20,041 nucleotides of DNA from a virus: the IMG/VR virus record IMGVR_UViG_3300049893_000420, positions 1-20,041 of that record; one strand, given 5' to 3'. The stretch's first letter is position 1; each line of letters starts with the position of its first letter. The notes beneath the pieces were generated by a model. The model saw only the letters and a program-made list of their open reading frames with translations. It was not told the origin of the DNA and searched no databases. The translations under genes were made by a program, and so were the position numbers. Positions 1 to 6,349 of the stretch are shown here, in pieces.

Positions 1-7
1 CTCAGCA

Positions 8-92
8 CTCCTACAGCCCAGCAGTTTTGACGACTCACTCTACTATCGTGTCTCCCCTCCTACAGCCGAGCAGTTTTGACGACTCACTCTAC
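8..92 (+). repeat. Tandem 36-bp direct repeat, period 49 bp
   Basis: Bases 8-43 and 57-92 are identical except at one position (c19 versus g68). The copies are separated by 13 bp of unrelated sequence. The repeated unit contains the promoter-like core described separately. The first copy sits near the left edge, so further copies may lie upstream of the window. Besides a promoter function, a repeat just before a small terminase gene could serve as a packaging recognition site. Nothing in the sequence decides between these, but the promoter match is the more specific signal. Confidence 0.9.
26..48 (+). promoter_or_regulatory. Putative T7-class (single-subunit RNA polymerase) late promoter, copy 1
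   Basis: ACGACTCACTCTA at 30-42 matches the -13 to -1 core of the T7 promoter (ACGACTCACTATA) at 12 of 13 positions. The predicted first transcribed base is c43. The T7 upstream A/T block is replaced by TTTTG, and the usual initial GGG is absent, so a related polymerase with its own specificity is inferred. It points toward the terminase and structural genes. No polymerase gene is in the window. Confidence 0.65.
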
Positions 93-97
93 CATTA
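75..97 (+). promoter_or_regulatory. Putative T7-class late promoter, copy 2
   Basis: The same 13-base core recurs at 79-91, with predicted start at c92, exactly 49 bp after copy 1. The flanks diverge after base 92, while the core is identical in both copies. This suggests the core is the element under selection. The predicted transcript would carry an 80-nt leader before the small terminase start at 172. Confidence 0.65.
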
Positions 98-114
98 CGT
101 TCCCCGTAGCCCAG

Positions 115-143
115 TTGCGTTACCCCGTACCCCCGTTTATAAT
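115..143 (+). promoter_or_regulatory. Possible sigma70 promoter before the terminase genes
   Basis: A perfect TATAAT at 138-143 is preceded, with a 17-bp spacer, by TTGCGT at 115-120 (3 of 6 matches to TTGACA). Transcription would begin near 150, giving a short leader before the start codon at 172. The -10 box falls in the loop of the hairpin annotated at 120-151, so the signal could also be a by-product of that structure. Confidence 0.4.
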
Positions 144-161
144 CGGGGTGAGTATTTTTTT
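120..161 (+). terminator. Possible hairpin with T-run (weak terminator or attenuator)
   Basis: TTACCCCG at 120-127 can pair with CGGGGTGA at 144-151 (eight pairs including one G-T wobble). An alternative is CCCCG at 131-135 with the same right arm. A run of seven T follows at 155-161. The T-run starts 3 nt beyond the stem rather than directly after it, and the loop is 16 nt, so this is a poor match to a strong intrinsic terminator. It lies between the promoter-like repeats and the terminase gene and could attenuate read-through. Confidence 0.3.
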
Positions 162-171
162 GGTGGAAGCC

Positions 172-561
172 ATGATAGACAAGTTGAGCAGTTTAGGTCT
201 CTCCCACAAAGAGATGAATTTCGTTATCGAGTATACGAAGGAGTTCGATCCTTCTGCCGCTGCGTTACGCTCCGGGTATAAGCGCAACGACGGGCCGACT
301 CTACTAAGCCAGCAGCACATCCAGCGAGCCATTGAGAATGTTCTTTCTGTCAGACTGACTGCTTCCGATATCACGGCAGAGTGGGTGTTGATGCAAGCGG
401 TGGACAACCACCTTCTCGCCAGATCGAAGGGTAATCTTAACGCTTCTAATGCAGCGCTGATGATCGTAGCGAAGCATAAGTTCGTTAACGCACATACCCC
501 AGACGACGACACTAACAAGCAGGTGGTGATCCATATCGACGGCAAGTTGCAGAACGTATGA
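172..561 (+). CDS. terS: Terminase small subunit
   Basis: This is probably the small terminase subunit, which binds phage DNA and directs the large subunit to start packaging. The 129-residue product opens with a predicted helical segment (residues about 15-40, NFVIEYTKEFDPSAAALRSG). This is the usual helix-turn-helix pattern of the terminase small-subunit (Terminase_2-like) family, in which an Ala-rich helix ends in a Gly-Tyr-Lys turn. A second helical region (residues 63-105) would serve oligomerisation, and the tail is polar. ATG at 172 is preferred because GGTGGA stands four bases upstream. In-frame TTG at 76 and GTG at 148 would translate the promoter-like repeat or the hairpin and lack a better ribosome site. 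The stop overlaps the next gene's start by 4 nt, as expected for a coupled terminase pair. Identity rests on fold pattern and position. Confidence 0.75.
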   Translation: MIDKLSSLGLSHKEMNFVIEYTKEFDPSAAALRSGYKRNDGPTLLSQQHIQRAIENVLSVRLTASDITAEWVLMQAVDNHLLARSKGNLNASNAALMIVAKHKFVNAHTPDDDTNKQVVIHIDGKLQNV

Positions 562-2048
562 CCGACCTTTCGTCGTCACACTCTGCACTACTTGCCGACT
601 ACAGTAGCGCAGATGATGGGTGCTGCTCATCCTTACTCGACACCCCTCTCGACACCATCAGCTTCTTCGACCTGCCGCCCACCACAGAACCCGAACCGGT
701 AGACCCCTCCCGCTTCCGTCTGACCGTAGCTCAGAACAAAGCACTCGATACCCTGACCTCGGACGCCACGCACTGCGCCCTGGGTGGGGGTGCCCGTTCC
801 GGCAAATCCGCGCTGCTGATCATCTGCATCATCACGCGGGCAATGAAGTGTCCCTACTCCAGACACGCCGTGTTCCGATTCAGACTTAACGCACTCATCT
901 CGTCCATCGTCGCAGACACGCTGCCGAAGATGATGCGACTGGCGTTCCCAGGACTGTGGGAGAAGTGCAAGATGAACCGGCAGGACAACTTCCTGACACT
1001 GCCGAACCAGTCGGAGATCTGGTTCGTCGGTCTGGACGACAAGGATCGTACCGAGAAGATCTTGGGTATGGAGTTCGCAACCTTGTATTTTAACGAGTGT
1101 AGCCAGATCCCTTACACTTCCGTCGTCATCGCCCTTACGCGACTGGCACAGAAGACCTCCTCTCTCACGCTCAAGGCGTACTACGACTTCAATCCCCCTT
1201 CCAAGGTGCATTGGACGTACCTCATGTTCATCCTCAACAAGAACCCGGAGAACAAGCGCGACCTCAAGCATCCCACAGACTATAAGTTCTACCTCATCAA
1301 CCCGATGGACAACATCGACAACCTCGATGCCAAGTACATCAACATGCTGGACTCACTCAACGAGAAGGCGCGCAACCGCTTCCTACTGGGTAAGTTCGCA
1401 GATGAGTCAGACGGTCAGCTCTTCACCGAAGAAGTTATCGCTGTCCAGCGCGTCCTGGGTCGCCAGAGTGAGATCCCCGAGTTCCTGCGGGTGGTCATCT
1501 CGGTAGACCCGTCTGGCTGCTCCGGCCCCGAGGACAAGCGCTCGGACGAGGTGGGCATCACCATTGGCGCACTGGGCATCGACGGTAAGGCGTACCTCCT
1601 TGCTGACCTTAGCGGTAAGCACTCACCTGAGCAGTGGAGCAAGATCGTTAACGATGCCTATGCGCGTCACAACGCTGACATCGTGGTCGGTGAGAGCAAC
1701 TTTGGTGGTGACATGGTGAGAGCCGTGTTGCAGGCGAACAATCCAGATCTGCCGTACAAGGAGGTGACCGCCAGTCGAGGCAAGGTCGTTCGAGCAGAAC
1801 CGTTCAGCACGCTGTACCAACGGGGTAAGGTGCACCACGTGGGTTACTATGCCGAGCTGGAAGATCAACTCTGTGGCATGACCACAGCAGGTTACCAAGG
1901 ACTACGCAGCCCTGACAGAGCCGACGCTTGGATCTGGGCGCTGGCCGAGCTGTTCCCCAGCATGACGCAGAGTAAAAAGTCCGAGGACTGGACGCCGCCT
2001 GTCAAGAAGACATATACTCGGAAAGCAAGCAAGTATGATCGGAGGTAA
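558..2048 (+). CDS. terL: Terminase large subunit (packaging ATPase and nuclease)
   Basis: This is the motor that pumps DNA into the prohead through the portal and cuts the concatemer. In the 496-residue product I see a Walker A loop GGGARSGKS (residues 76-84), a Walker B strand with its catalytic glutamate (ATLYFNE, 174-180), and the coupling motif YYDFNPPS (208-215). The C-terminal RNase H-like nuclease domain has acidic residues at D317 (VVISVDPSG), E379 (VVGESN) and D453/D456 (SPDRADAWIW). Length is typical for the family. The first 50 residues are Ser/Asp/Pro-rich and precede the conserved ATPase core, so they are probably a flexible extension. ATG at 558 overlaps the stop of the preceding gene (ATGA). 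The asparagine before the Walker B glutamate also occurs in other phage terminases and is not a defect. Confidence 0.96.
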   Translation: MTDLSSSHSALLADYSSADDGCCSSLLDTPLDTISFFDLPPTTEPEPVDPSRFRLTVAQNKALDTLTSDATHCALGGGARSGKSALLIICIITRAMKCPYSRHAVFRFRLNALISSIVADTLPKMMRLAFPGLWEKCKMNRQDNFLTLPNQSEIWFVGLDDKDRTEKILGMEFATLYFNECSQIPYTSVVIALTRLAQKTSSLTLKAYYDFNPPSKVHWTYLMFILNKNPENKRDLKHPTDYKFYLINPMDNIDNLDAKYINMLDSLNEKARNRFLLGKFADESDGQLFTEEVIAVQRVLGRQSEIPEFLRVVISVDPSGCSGPEDKRSDEVGITIGALGIDGKAYLLADLSGKHSPEQWSKIVNDAYARHNADIVVGESNFGGDMVRAVLQANNPDLPYKEVTASRGKVVRAEPFSTLYQRGKVHHVGYYAELEDQLCGMTTAGYQGLRSPDRADAWIWALAELFPSMTQSKKSEDWTPPVKKTYTRKASKYDRR

Positions 2049-2056
2049 CCAACATC

Positions 2057-2293
2057 ATGGGTAAGAAGGTCGAAAACATAGCCAAAAAAGGGTTAAGCGT
2101 CATGACATTGGGTGCGTCTAACTATATCAGTAAGAAGTTGGGCAAGAAGCCACCTCAACCCGGTGAACCCGATGCCGCCCCTGTACCCGACGACGAGCAG
2201 TCTCTCCTGGCCAACCGCCGCAAGATGGCTCAGCGTGCCACAGGCGGGCGCAAGAGCACCATCCTGTCTAATCCAAAAGGTAACATACTATGA
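2057..2293 (+). CDS. Small head-region protein with C-terminal STIL tail motif
   Basis: A 78-residue basic protein of unknown function, encoded between terminase and portal. GGAGG (2041-2045) overlaps the end of the terminase gene and lies 11 bases before the ATG. The N-terminus is Lys-rich, the middle is a Pro/Asp-rich linker, and the C-terminus reads RKMAQRATGGRKSTILSN. Small podovirus and siphovirus proteins encoded near the portal often end in an Arg-rich stretch followed by S-T-I-L-[ST]. From general knowledge of these phages I infer a virion-associated or assembly role, but no function is established. The next gene overlaps its stop by 4 nt and encodes a protein with a related tail, so the two probably act together or arose from a common ancestor. 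Confidence 0.75.
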   Translation: MGKKVENIAKKGLSVMTLGASNYISKKLGKKPPQPGEPDAAPVPDDEQSLLANRRKMAQRATGGRKSTILSNPKGNIL

Positions 2294-2556
2294 AGCGAGT
2301 TTTAGCAAGTAAGATGAAAGGTGTATTGCCTGGGGCATCAGGACTGAAGTCAGTCATGGGTGGCGGTGGGTGGTCGAAATTAGTATCAGCGAAGAAAGCC
2401 AAAGTCTTAGCTGACACCACTGCGCGAGCACAGAAGAATACCCCGGCGTACAATGCCACCGACAACGCAGCCGTTCCGACTGAGCCGCCATCTCAGGAAG
2501 AACTGCGCAGACGCAAGGCGTCAACCTTACTGACATCCACAGACAAGCTGGGATAA
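2290..2556 (+). CDS. Small head-region protein, second with STxL tail
   Basis: An 88-residue protein of unknown function. Its ATG overlaps the previous stop (ATGA), so it is translationally coupled, and it ends 6 nt before the portal start. The N-terminus is basic and Gly-rich (GLKSVMGGGGWSKL, residues 18-31). The C-terminus PPSQEELRRRKASTLLTSTD repeats the layout of the preceding protein: an Arg/Lys-rich helix, then S-T-x-L-[ST]. It has no signal peptide or membrane segment. It may be a minor capsid or portal-associated factor; that is inference from position only. Confidence 0.75.
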   Translation: MKRVLASKMKGVLPGASGLKSVMGGGGWSKLVSAKKAKVLADTTARAQKNTPAYNATDNAAVPTEPPSQEELRRRKASTLLTSTDKLG

Positions 2557-2562
2557 CCCATT

Positions 2563-4125
2563 ATGTCCAAGACCATTGACGATCTGCGCGCATTAAGCGA
2601 TAGGATGTTCAAGAACCAGTTCCCCATGCTGTCGTTGTATCAGACACTGGCCGATCATTTTTACCCCGAGCGAGCTGACTTCACCATCACTCGCAACGTT
2701 GGTGCTGAGCTGGCGGACTCTCTTGTCGACTCCTACCCGGTTATGGTGCGGCGTGACCTGGGTAACTCGGTTCACGCCATGCTGCGTGATGGTGACTGGT
2801 TTAGCATCACCACGTCCGACCTGACTTACATGTCGCAGAACGTCAAGATGTGGTTGGAGTGGGCGAGTAACGTTCAGAAGCGCATGATGTACATGCGGGA
2901 TGCGGCGTTCACCAAGTCGGTGAAGCAGGGTGATCACGACTTTATGACATTCGGTCAGTGCGTCATCAGTGTTGAGATGAACCGTAAGCGTAATGGCCTG
3001 TTATATCGTAACTGGCATCTGCGCGATATGGCTTGGCGTGAAGATGAGACTGGGGCTGTCGGTGACATTACCCGTCGGTGGAAGCCGTGCAACGATGACC
3101 TGATCAAGATCTTCGGTGCTGACCGTCTGCATCCGAAGGTCGTTGAAGCGGCCCGCAAGGAGCCTTACTCTGAGGTGGACGTGCGTCATATCGTGATGTC
3201 GTCTGAGACCTACGGTGACGAACAGTATGCTCAGTTCCCTTATGTGAGCGTCTTCATTGATGTGACGAACAATCATATCATCGAGCTACGCGGTCTGCGC
3301 AACAAGTACTATGCTGTACCGAGATTCCAAACAATCGCGGGATCGCCCTACGCTTACAGTCCAGCAACCGTAGCTGGCTTGCCTGACGCTCGTGCGCTGC
3401 AAGCCATGACCCACACCCTGCTCGAAGCGGGTGAGCGGTACGCCCGCCCACCTGTCATCGCTACCATGCAGGCGGTTCGCTCTGACGTTGACTTATCACC
3501 TGACGGCATCACATGGTTGGACAAAGAGTATGACGAGCGCCTGGGTGCGGGTCTGCGACCACTGTTCCAGAACAGTGGTGGGTTTCCCATCGGGTTAGAG
3601 TTGCGCAGTGAGATCAAGAATGTACTGGCGTCGGCGTTCTATCTGAACAAGATCACGCTGCCACCAGCCGATCACGAGATGACGGCCTACGAGACAGCCG
3701 AACGTATGAAGCAGTACCGCCGTGAGGCATTACCACTGTTCCAGCCAGCCGAGTCCGAGTACAACGGTCAGATCTGCGAGATGACATTCGACCTGATGAT
3801 GGCGAACAACATGTTCGGATCGCACTATGACATCCCTGAAGAGTTACTTGGTCGTGACGTGGAGTTCAGATTCCAGTCACCATTGACAGCGACGGAGGAG
3901 GAGAAGAAGGTGAACCGGTTCCATCAGACTGCACAACTGCTGGCTGAAGCTGCGCAGTTCGATCAGACTGCCGTAGCTAACTTGAACTTCGACGCAGCGC
4001 TGCGTGAGGCCATTGCAGGCACAGGAGCGCCGAGCTACTGGTTGAACGACCCGCAGGTCGTCATGGAGAAGAAGGCAGCTCAACAAGCTGAGATGGCTGC
4101 ACAAGCGATGGCAGGTGCAGCGTGA
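2563..4125 (+). CDS. Portal protein (head-to-tail connector, T7 gp8-like)
   Basis: The portal is the dodecameric ring at one capsid vertex through which DNA enters and leaves. The 520-residue length is close to T7 gp8 (536). The N-terminal region (residues 25-86) shows the pattern of the head-tail connector family of T7-like phages: YQTLADHFYPERADF, then an asymmetric DSYPVMVRRDLGNSVHAML helix and GDWFSI. A long helix around residues 360-400 (SAFYLNKITL, then MTAYETAERMKQYRREALP) matches the region bordering the portal tunnel. The C-terminus (EKKAAQQAEMAAQAMAGAA) is Ala-rich helix. The ribosome site is weak (GGGATAA), so coupling to the upstream small gene 6 nt away is likely. The stop overlaps the next start by 4 nt. 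Confidence 0.93.
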   Translation: MSKTIDDLRALSDRMFKNQFPMLSLYQTLADHFYPERADFTITRNVGAELADSLVDSYPVMVRRDLGNSVHAMLRDGDWFSITTSDLTYMSQNVKMWLEWASNVQKRMMYMRDAAFTKSVKQGDHDFMTFGQCVISVEMNRKRNGLLYRNWHLRDMAWREDETGAVGDITRRWKPCNDDLIKIFGADRLHPKVVEAARKEPYSEVDVRHIVMSSETYGDEQYAQFPYVSVFIDVTNNHIIELRGLRNKYYAVPRFQTIAGSPYAYSPATVAGLPDARALQAMTHTLLEAGERYARPPVIATMQAVRSDVDLSPDGITWLDKEYDERLGAGLRPLFQNSGGFPIGLELRSEIKNVLASAFYLNKITLPPADHEMTAYETAERMKQYRREALPLFQPAESEYNGQICEMTFDLMMANNMFGSHYDIPEELLGRDVEFRFQSPLTATEEEKKVNRFHQTAQLLAEAAQFDQTAVANLNFDAALREAIAGTGAPSYWLNDPQVVMEKKAAQQAEMAAQAMAGAA

Positions 4126-4397
4126 ACAAGAACGACATCATCGCCGCCCAGACACGCACACCGACGAAGGAAGAAGTGATTGCGTTGCAGTGCTTGCACC
4201 GGGGTGAGGCCAATGAGTACCAACAAAAACTTGCTTTGAAAGTCATCGTTAATGACTTTTGCCGTGCGCATGATGCGCTATACATACCAGGATCGTTTGA
4301 CCAGACAGCGTTCTTAAACGGACGAGCATTTGTCGGTCAACGTATCCTGAAATACATAAATATACCAGTGGGTAAATTAGATGAATTATCAGAATGA
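4122..4397 (+). CDS. Bbp19-like small phage protein
   Basis: A 91-residue protein starting at GTG inside the portal stop (GTGA overlap). It overlaps the scaffold gene by 17 nt at its end. The C-terminal half, DALYIPGSFDQTAFLNGRAF then VGQRILKYI, has the layout of the Bbp19-like domain known from Bordetella phage BPP-1 and related podoviruses: an aromatic-rich segment followed by a G-[QR]-R-x-[LI]-L helix. These small proteins are encoded near the portal and have no settled function. The assignment is by remembered pattern, not by a search. An accessory role in head assembly is inferred from its place between portal and scaffold. Confidence 0.65.
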   Translation: MNKNDIIAAQTRTPTKEEVIALQCLHRGEANEYQQKLALKVIVNDFCRAHDALYIPGSFDQTAFLNGRAFVGQRILKYINIPVGKLDELSE

Positions 4398-5343
4398 ACT
4401 CAATCCAGGTAATGACTTACCGGGCAGCACAATCCTAAGCGCACCAGCGGGTGACCCTGCTCAACAACCAGCCACACAAGCTGCGCAGCCTGACCCTGCT
4501 CCTGCTGCCGCTGCGCAGCCTGACCCTGCTCAACAACCAGCCACACAAGCTGCGGCTGACCCTTGGTGGAAGACAGCACCAGCCGATTGGCGTGAGCAGA
4601 TTGCTAACGGTGACGAGAAGAAGCTGAACCAGCTCAAACGTGTTAAGGACTTCGGCACGTTCGCTGAGAACTACTTCAATGCCCAGGACAAGATTCGTTC
4701 GGGTGAGATCAAGTCCGGTCTGCCTGAGAACCCAACCGAAGAACAACTGGCGACCTACCGAGAGATACAAGGCATCCCACAGAAGCCTGAAGAATACGAC
4801 TTGAAGCTGGAAGAAGGTGTTGTCCTGGGTGAAGCCGATAAGCGCATTATGGATTCAATCTACCCCATTGCACACAAACACAACGTTCCTGCGGCTGTGT
4901 TGAGTGAGCTGACGAATCAGATGCTGAAAGGTCAAGAGCAACAATTGCGCGAGATAGAAACGCAAGATGGTCTCGACTTTCAGACAGCAGAACGTCAACT
5001 TCGAGACACATGGCGTCACGACTACGACATGAACGTCAATGTGGTGAAGGGATTGCTTAACAGCCTGCCTGAGTCAGTGCGCGGAGTGTTCATGGACTCA
5101 CGACTGGCCGACGGTAGGCTGATGTTTAACTCACCCGAGGTGATGAACTTCTTCGCTGACGTGGCGCGCACGGTGAATCCTGCTGCTACGGTAGTGCCGA
5201 GTGGTACTGGTAACCCGATACAAGCTATCAATGATCGCATTGCTGATCTTGAGAAGCGTATGGGAACGAAGGAATGGTACAACGATATGAACTCACAACA
5301 AGAATACCAACGACTTGTCGAAGCTAAAAGTAAAATGCAGTAG
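4381..5343 (+). CDS. Capsid scaffold-like protein
   Basis: This is probably the internal scaffold that guides capsid polymerisation and leaves before maturation. Support comes from its position directly before the major capsid gene, 320-residue length, absence of Cys, and an acidic, helix-rich composition. Residues 21-60 are a low-complexity Pro/Ala/Gln/Asp segment in which DPAQQPATQAA occurs twice. After it come a conserved-looking WWKTAPADWREQIANGDEKK stretch (62-81) and KDFGTFAENYFNAQDKIRSG (89-108), a pattern I associate with podovirus scaffold proteins. A short amphipathic C-terminal helix (DRIADLEKRMGTKEWYNDMN, near 286-305) could contact the capsid protein. The ATG overlaps the preceding gene by 17 nt. 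No protease signature is visible. Confidence 0.8.
   Translation: MNYQNELNPGNDLPGSTILSAPAGDPAQQPATQAAQPDPAPAAAAQPDPAQQPATQAAADPWWKTAPADWREQIANGDEKKLNQLKRVKDFGTFAENYFNAQDKIRSGEIKSGLPENPTEEQLATYREIQGIPQKPEEYDLKLEEGVVLGEADKRIMDSIYPIAHKHNVPAAVLSELTNQMLKGQEQQLREIETQDGLDFQTAERQLRDTWRHDYDMNVNVVKGLLNSLPESVRGVFMDSRLADGRLMFNSPEVMNFFADVARTVNPAATVVPSGTGNPIQAINDRIADLEKRMGTKEWYNDMNSQQEYQRLVEAKSKMQ
4452..4554 (+). repeat. Nested in-frame direct repeats in the scaffold gene
   Basis: A 34-bp sequence at 4452-4485 recurs perfectly at 4521-4554 (offset 69 bp, 23 codons). A second 20-bp unit at 4481-4500 recurs at 4511-4530 (offset 30 bp, 10 codons). Both offsets are multiples of three, so the protein gains or loses whole Pro/Ala/Gln/Asp units. 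Perfect identity at third positions suggests a recent duplication or ongoing homogenisation by slippage or recombination. Confidence 0.93.
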
Positions 5344-5344
5344 C

Positions 5345-5373
5345 TTGTATAAGTAATATTTATTATGTAAAAT
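5345..5373 (+). promoter_or_regulatory. Possible sigma70-like promoter upstream of the capsid gene
   Basis: TTGTAT at 5345-5350 and TAAAAT at 5368-5373 are spaced by 17 bp in an AT-rich stretch just after the scaffold stop. The -10 box matches the consensus at 5 of 6 bases and the -35 box at only 3 of 6. It would give the capsid gene its own transcript with a leader of about 120 nt. AT-rich DNA makes chance matches common. Confidence 0.3.
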
Positions 5374-5394
5374 CAAGATGCTTATTGATCTCGA

Positions 5395-5461
5395 CCCCTG
5401 AAGTGACGGAGCGGCCCCAATTCGTTGGCTAACCCGCAGAAGTGACAGACGGCCAACTCGG
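5395..5461 (+). promoter_or_regulatory. Structured capsid leader with imperfect repeat
   Basis: The 160-base gap between scaffold and capsid genes holds two related units. GAAGTGACGGAGCGGCC starts at base 5400 and GAAGTGACAGACGGCC at 5439. Both are preceded by a C-rich run and followed by CAA or AA and a TCG. GTTGGC (5424-5429) can pair with GCCAAC (5452-5457), and CCAA-TTCG-TTGG (5417-5428) forms a small alternative hairpin. Neither is followed by a T-run, so this is not a terminator. It could be an RNA-processing site, a translation or stability element, or a polymerase pause site. It does not match the T7-class core at 30-42. Confidence 0.5.
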
Positions 5462-5503
5462 ATTAACGGTACAAACTTAACTATTAATTTGAGGATACAT
5501 GAC

Positions 5504-6334
5504 ATGGCTGATTCAGCTTTTCAAACCATGTACCGTCAGGAATATTTAAAAGGATTCGAGAAACGCCAATCGTTACTTCGTAACACAGTAACAACCGAAG
5601 CGTTGGTCAGCGGCAATTCTGCCGTATTCCTTGTTGCAGATTCTGGCGGTGCGAGTGCAGTAACACGTGGTCTTAACGGCGATTTGCCGACCCGTGCCGA
5701 TAACCTTAACCAGTACACCTGTCAGTTGCGTGAATGGCATGATGTACCAGAACGTACCAATTTCAACATCTTCAGCTCTCAAGGCGATGGTCGTCGAATC
5801 ATGCAAGAAACCAGCATGAACGTCATCAATCGTAAGATTGACGAAGAAATTCATAATGCATTGATGAACGCCACGGTAACGTGGGGCGCTTCTGCTGCTG
5901 CAACTTTGACGTTGGTTACTACTGCCAAGACTAAGTTGGGTAATGCTTTTGCGTTGGACGATGACGATGTATTTGCTGCCATCACTCCTGCGTTCCATGG
6001 CTACCTGATGGGTCTGAACCAGTTCACATCTGCCGATTACATCACTCTGAAACCATTTGAAGGCGTATCGAAGTCACGCGCATTCAACTGGTACGGTGTG
6101 AACTGGATCGTTGATGCGGGTCTTCCTGGTGTTGGTACTGCTAATGCTACCTGTTTCATGTACTCTCGCAAGGCCATTGGTCATGCGATGGATACAGCGC
6201 GAACCAAGACTTATGTCGGTTACGATGAGAAGAACGACAAGTCTTGGGCACGCTGCACCGAGTACATGGGTTCTAAACTTCTACAGAACAGTGGTGTAGT
6301 GAAAATGCTGCACAACGATTCTGCGTTGAGCTAA
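5504..6334 (+). CDS. Major capsid protein
   Basis: This is the shell-forming protein of the head, 276 residues. The N-terminal half has the pattern of the Phage_capsid_2-type family of podoviruses, presumed to have the HK97 fold: SAVTRGLNGDLPTRADNLNQ (residues 51-70), a WHDVPERTNFNIF strand, then RRIMQETSMNVINRKIDEEI (97-116), the long spine-like helix. The C-terminal part (RAFNWYGVNWIVDAGLPGVG, then CFMYSRKAIGHAMDT) fits the axial domain. ATG at 5504 is chosen because GAGGA at 5491-5495 lies eight bases upstream. An in-frame TTG at 5489 overlaps that site and adds only five residues. No delta-domain or cleavage site is evident, in keeping with a separate scaffold gene. Confidence 0.93.
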   Translation: MADSAFQTMYRQEYLKGFEKRQSLLRNTVTTEALVSGNSAVFLVADSGGASAVTRGLNGDLPTRADNLNQYTCQLREWHDVPERTNFNIFSSQGDGRRIMQETSMNVINRKIDEEIHNALMNATVTWGASAAATLTLVTTAKTKLGNAFALDDDDVFAAITPAFHGYLMGLNQFTSADYITLKPFEGVSKSRAFNWYGVNWIVDAGLPGVGTANATCFMYSRKAIGHAMDTARTKTYVGYDEKNDKSWARCTEYMGSKLLQNSGVVKMLHNDSALS

Positions 6335-6342
6335 GGGGAGGA
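6335..6342 (+). promoter_or_regulatory. Strong Shine-Dalgarno site of the decoration gene
   Basis: GGGGAGGA begins at the base after the capsid stop and ends seven bases before ATG 6350. It is the closest match to the anti-Shine-Dalgarno sequence I see in this window. It supports high expression of the downstream protein, as expected for a shell component needed in hundreds of copies. Confidence 0.85.
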
Positions 6343-6349
6343 ATGAACC

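Noticed and set aside
76-171. Upstream TTG (76) or GTG (148) start for the small terminase
   Set aside because: These would translate the promoter-like repeat and hairpin. ATG 172 has GGTGGA upstream and gives a normal N-terminus for the family.
27-281. TTG-initiated frame reading from promoter repeat copy 1 into the small terminase
   Set aside because: Its start lies in the repeat, it has no ribosome site and most of it overlaps the small terminase in another frame. The matching first residues of this frame and the one at 76 only reflect translation of the DNA repeat.
1077-1097. Asparagine instead of aspartate before the Walker B glutamate of the terminase
   Set aside because: F-N-E occurs in other phage large terminases; the catalytic glutamate is present, so this is not a defect.
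633-1271. 212-codon minus-strand frame opposite the terminase large subunit
   Set aside because: Lies wholly antisense to the unmistakable ATPase domain; its composition is that of an antisense shadow.
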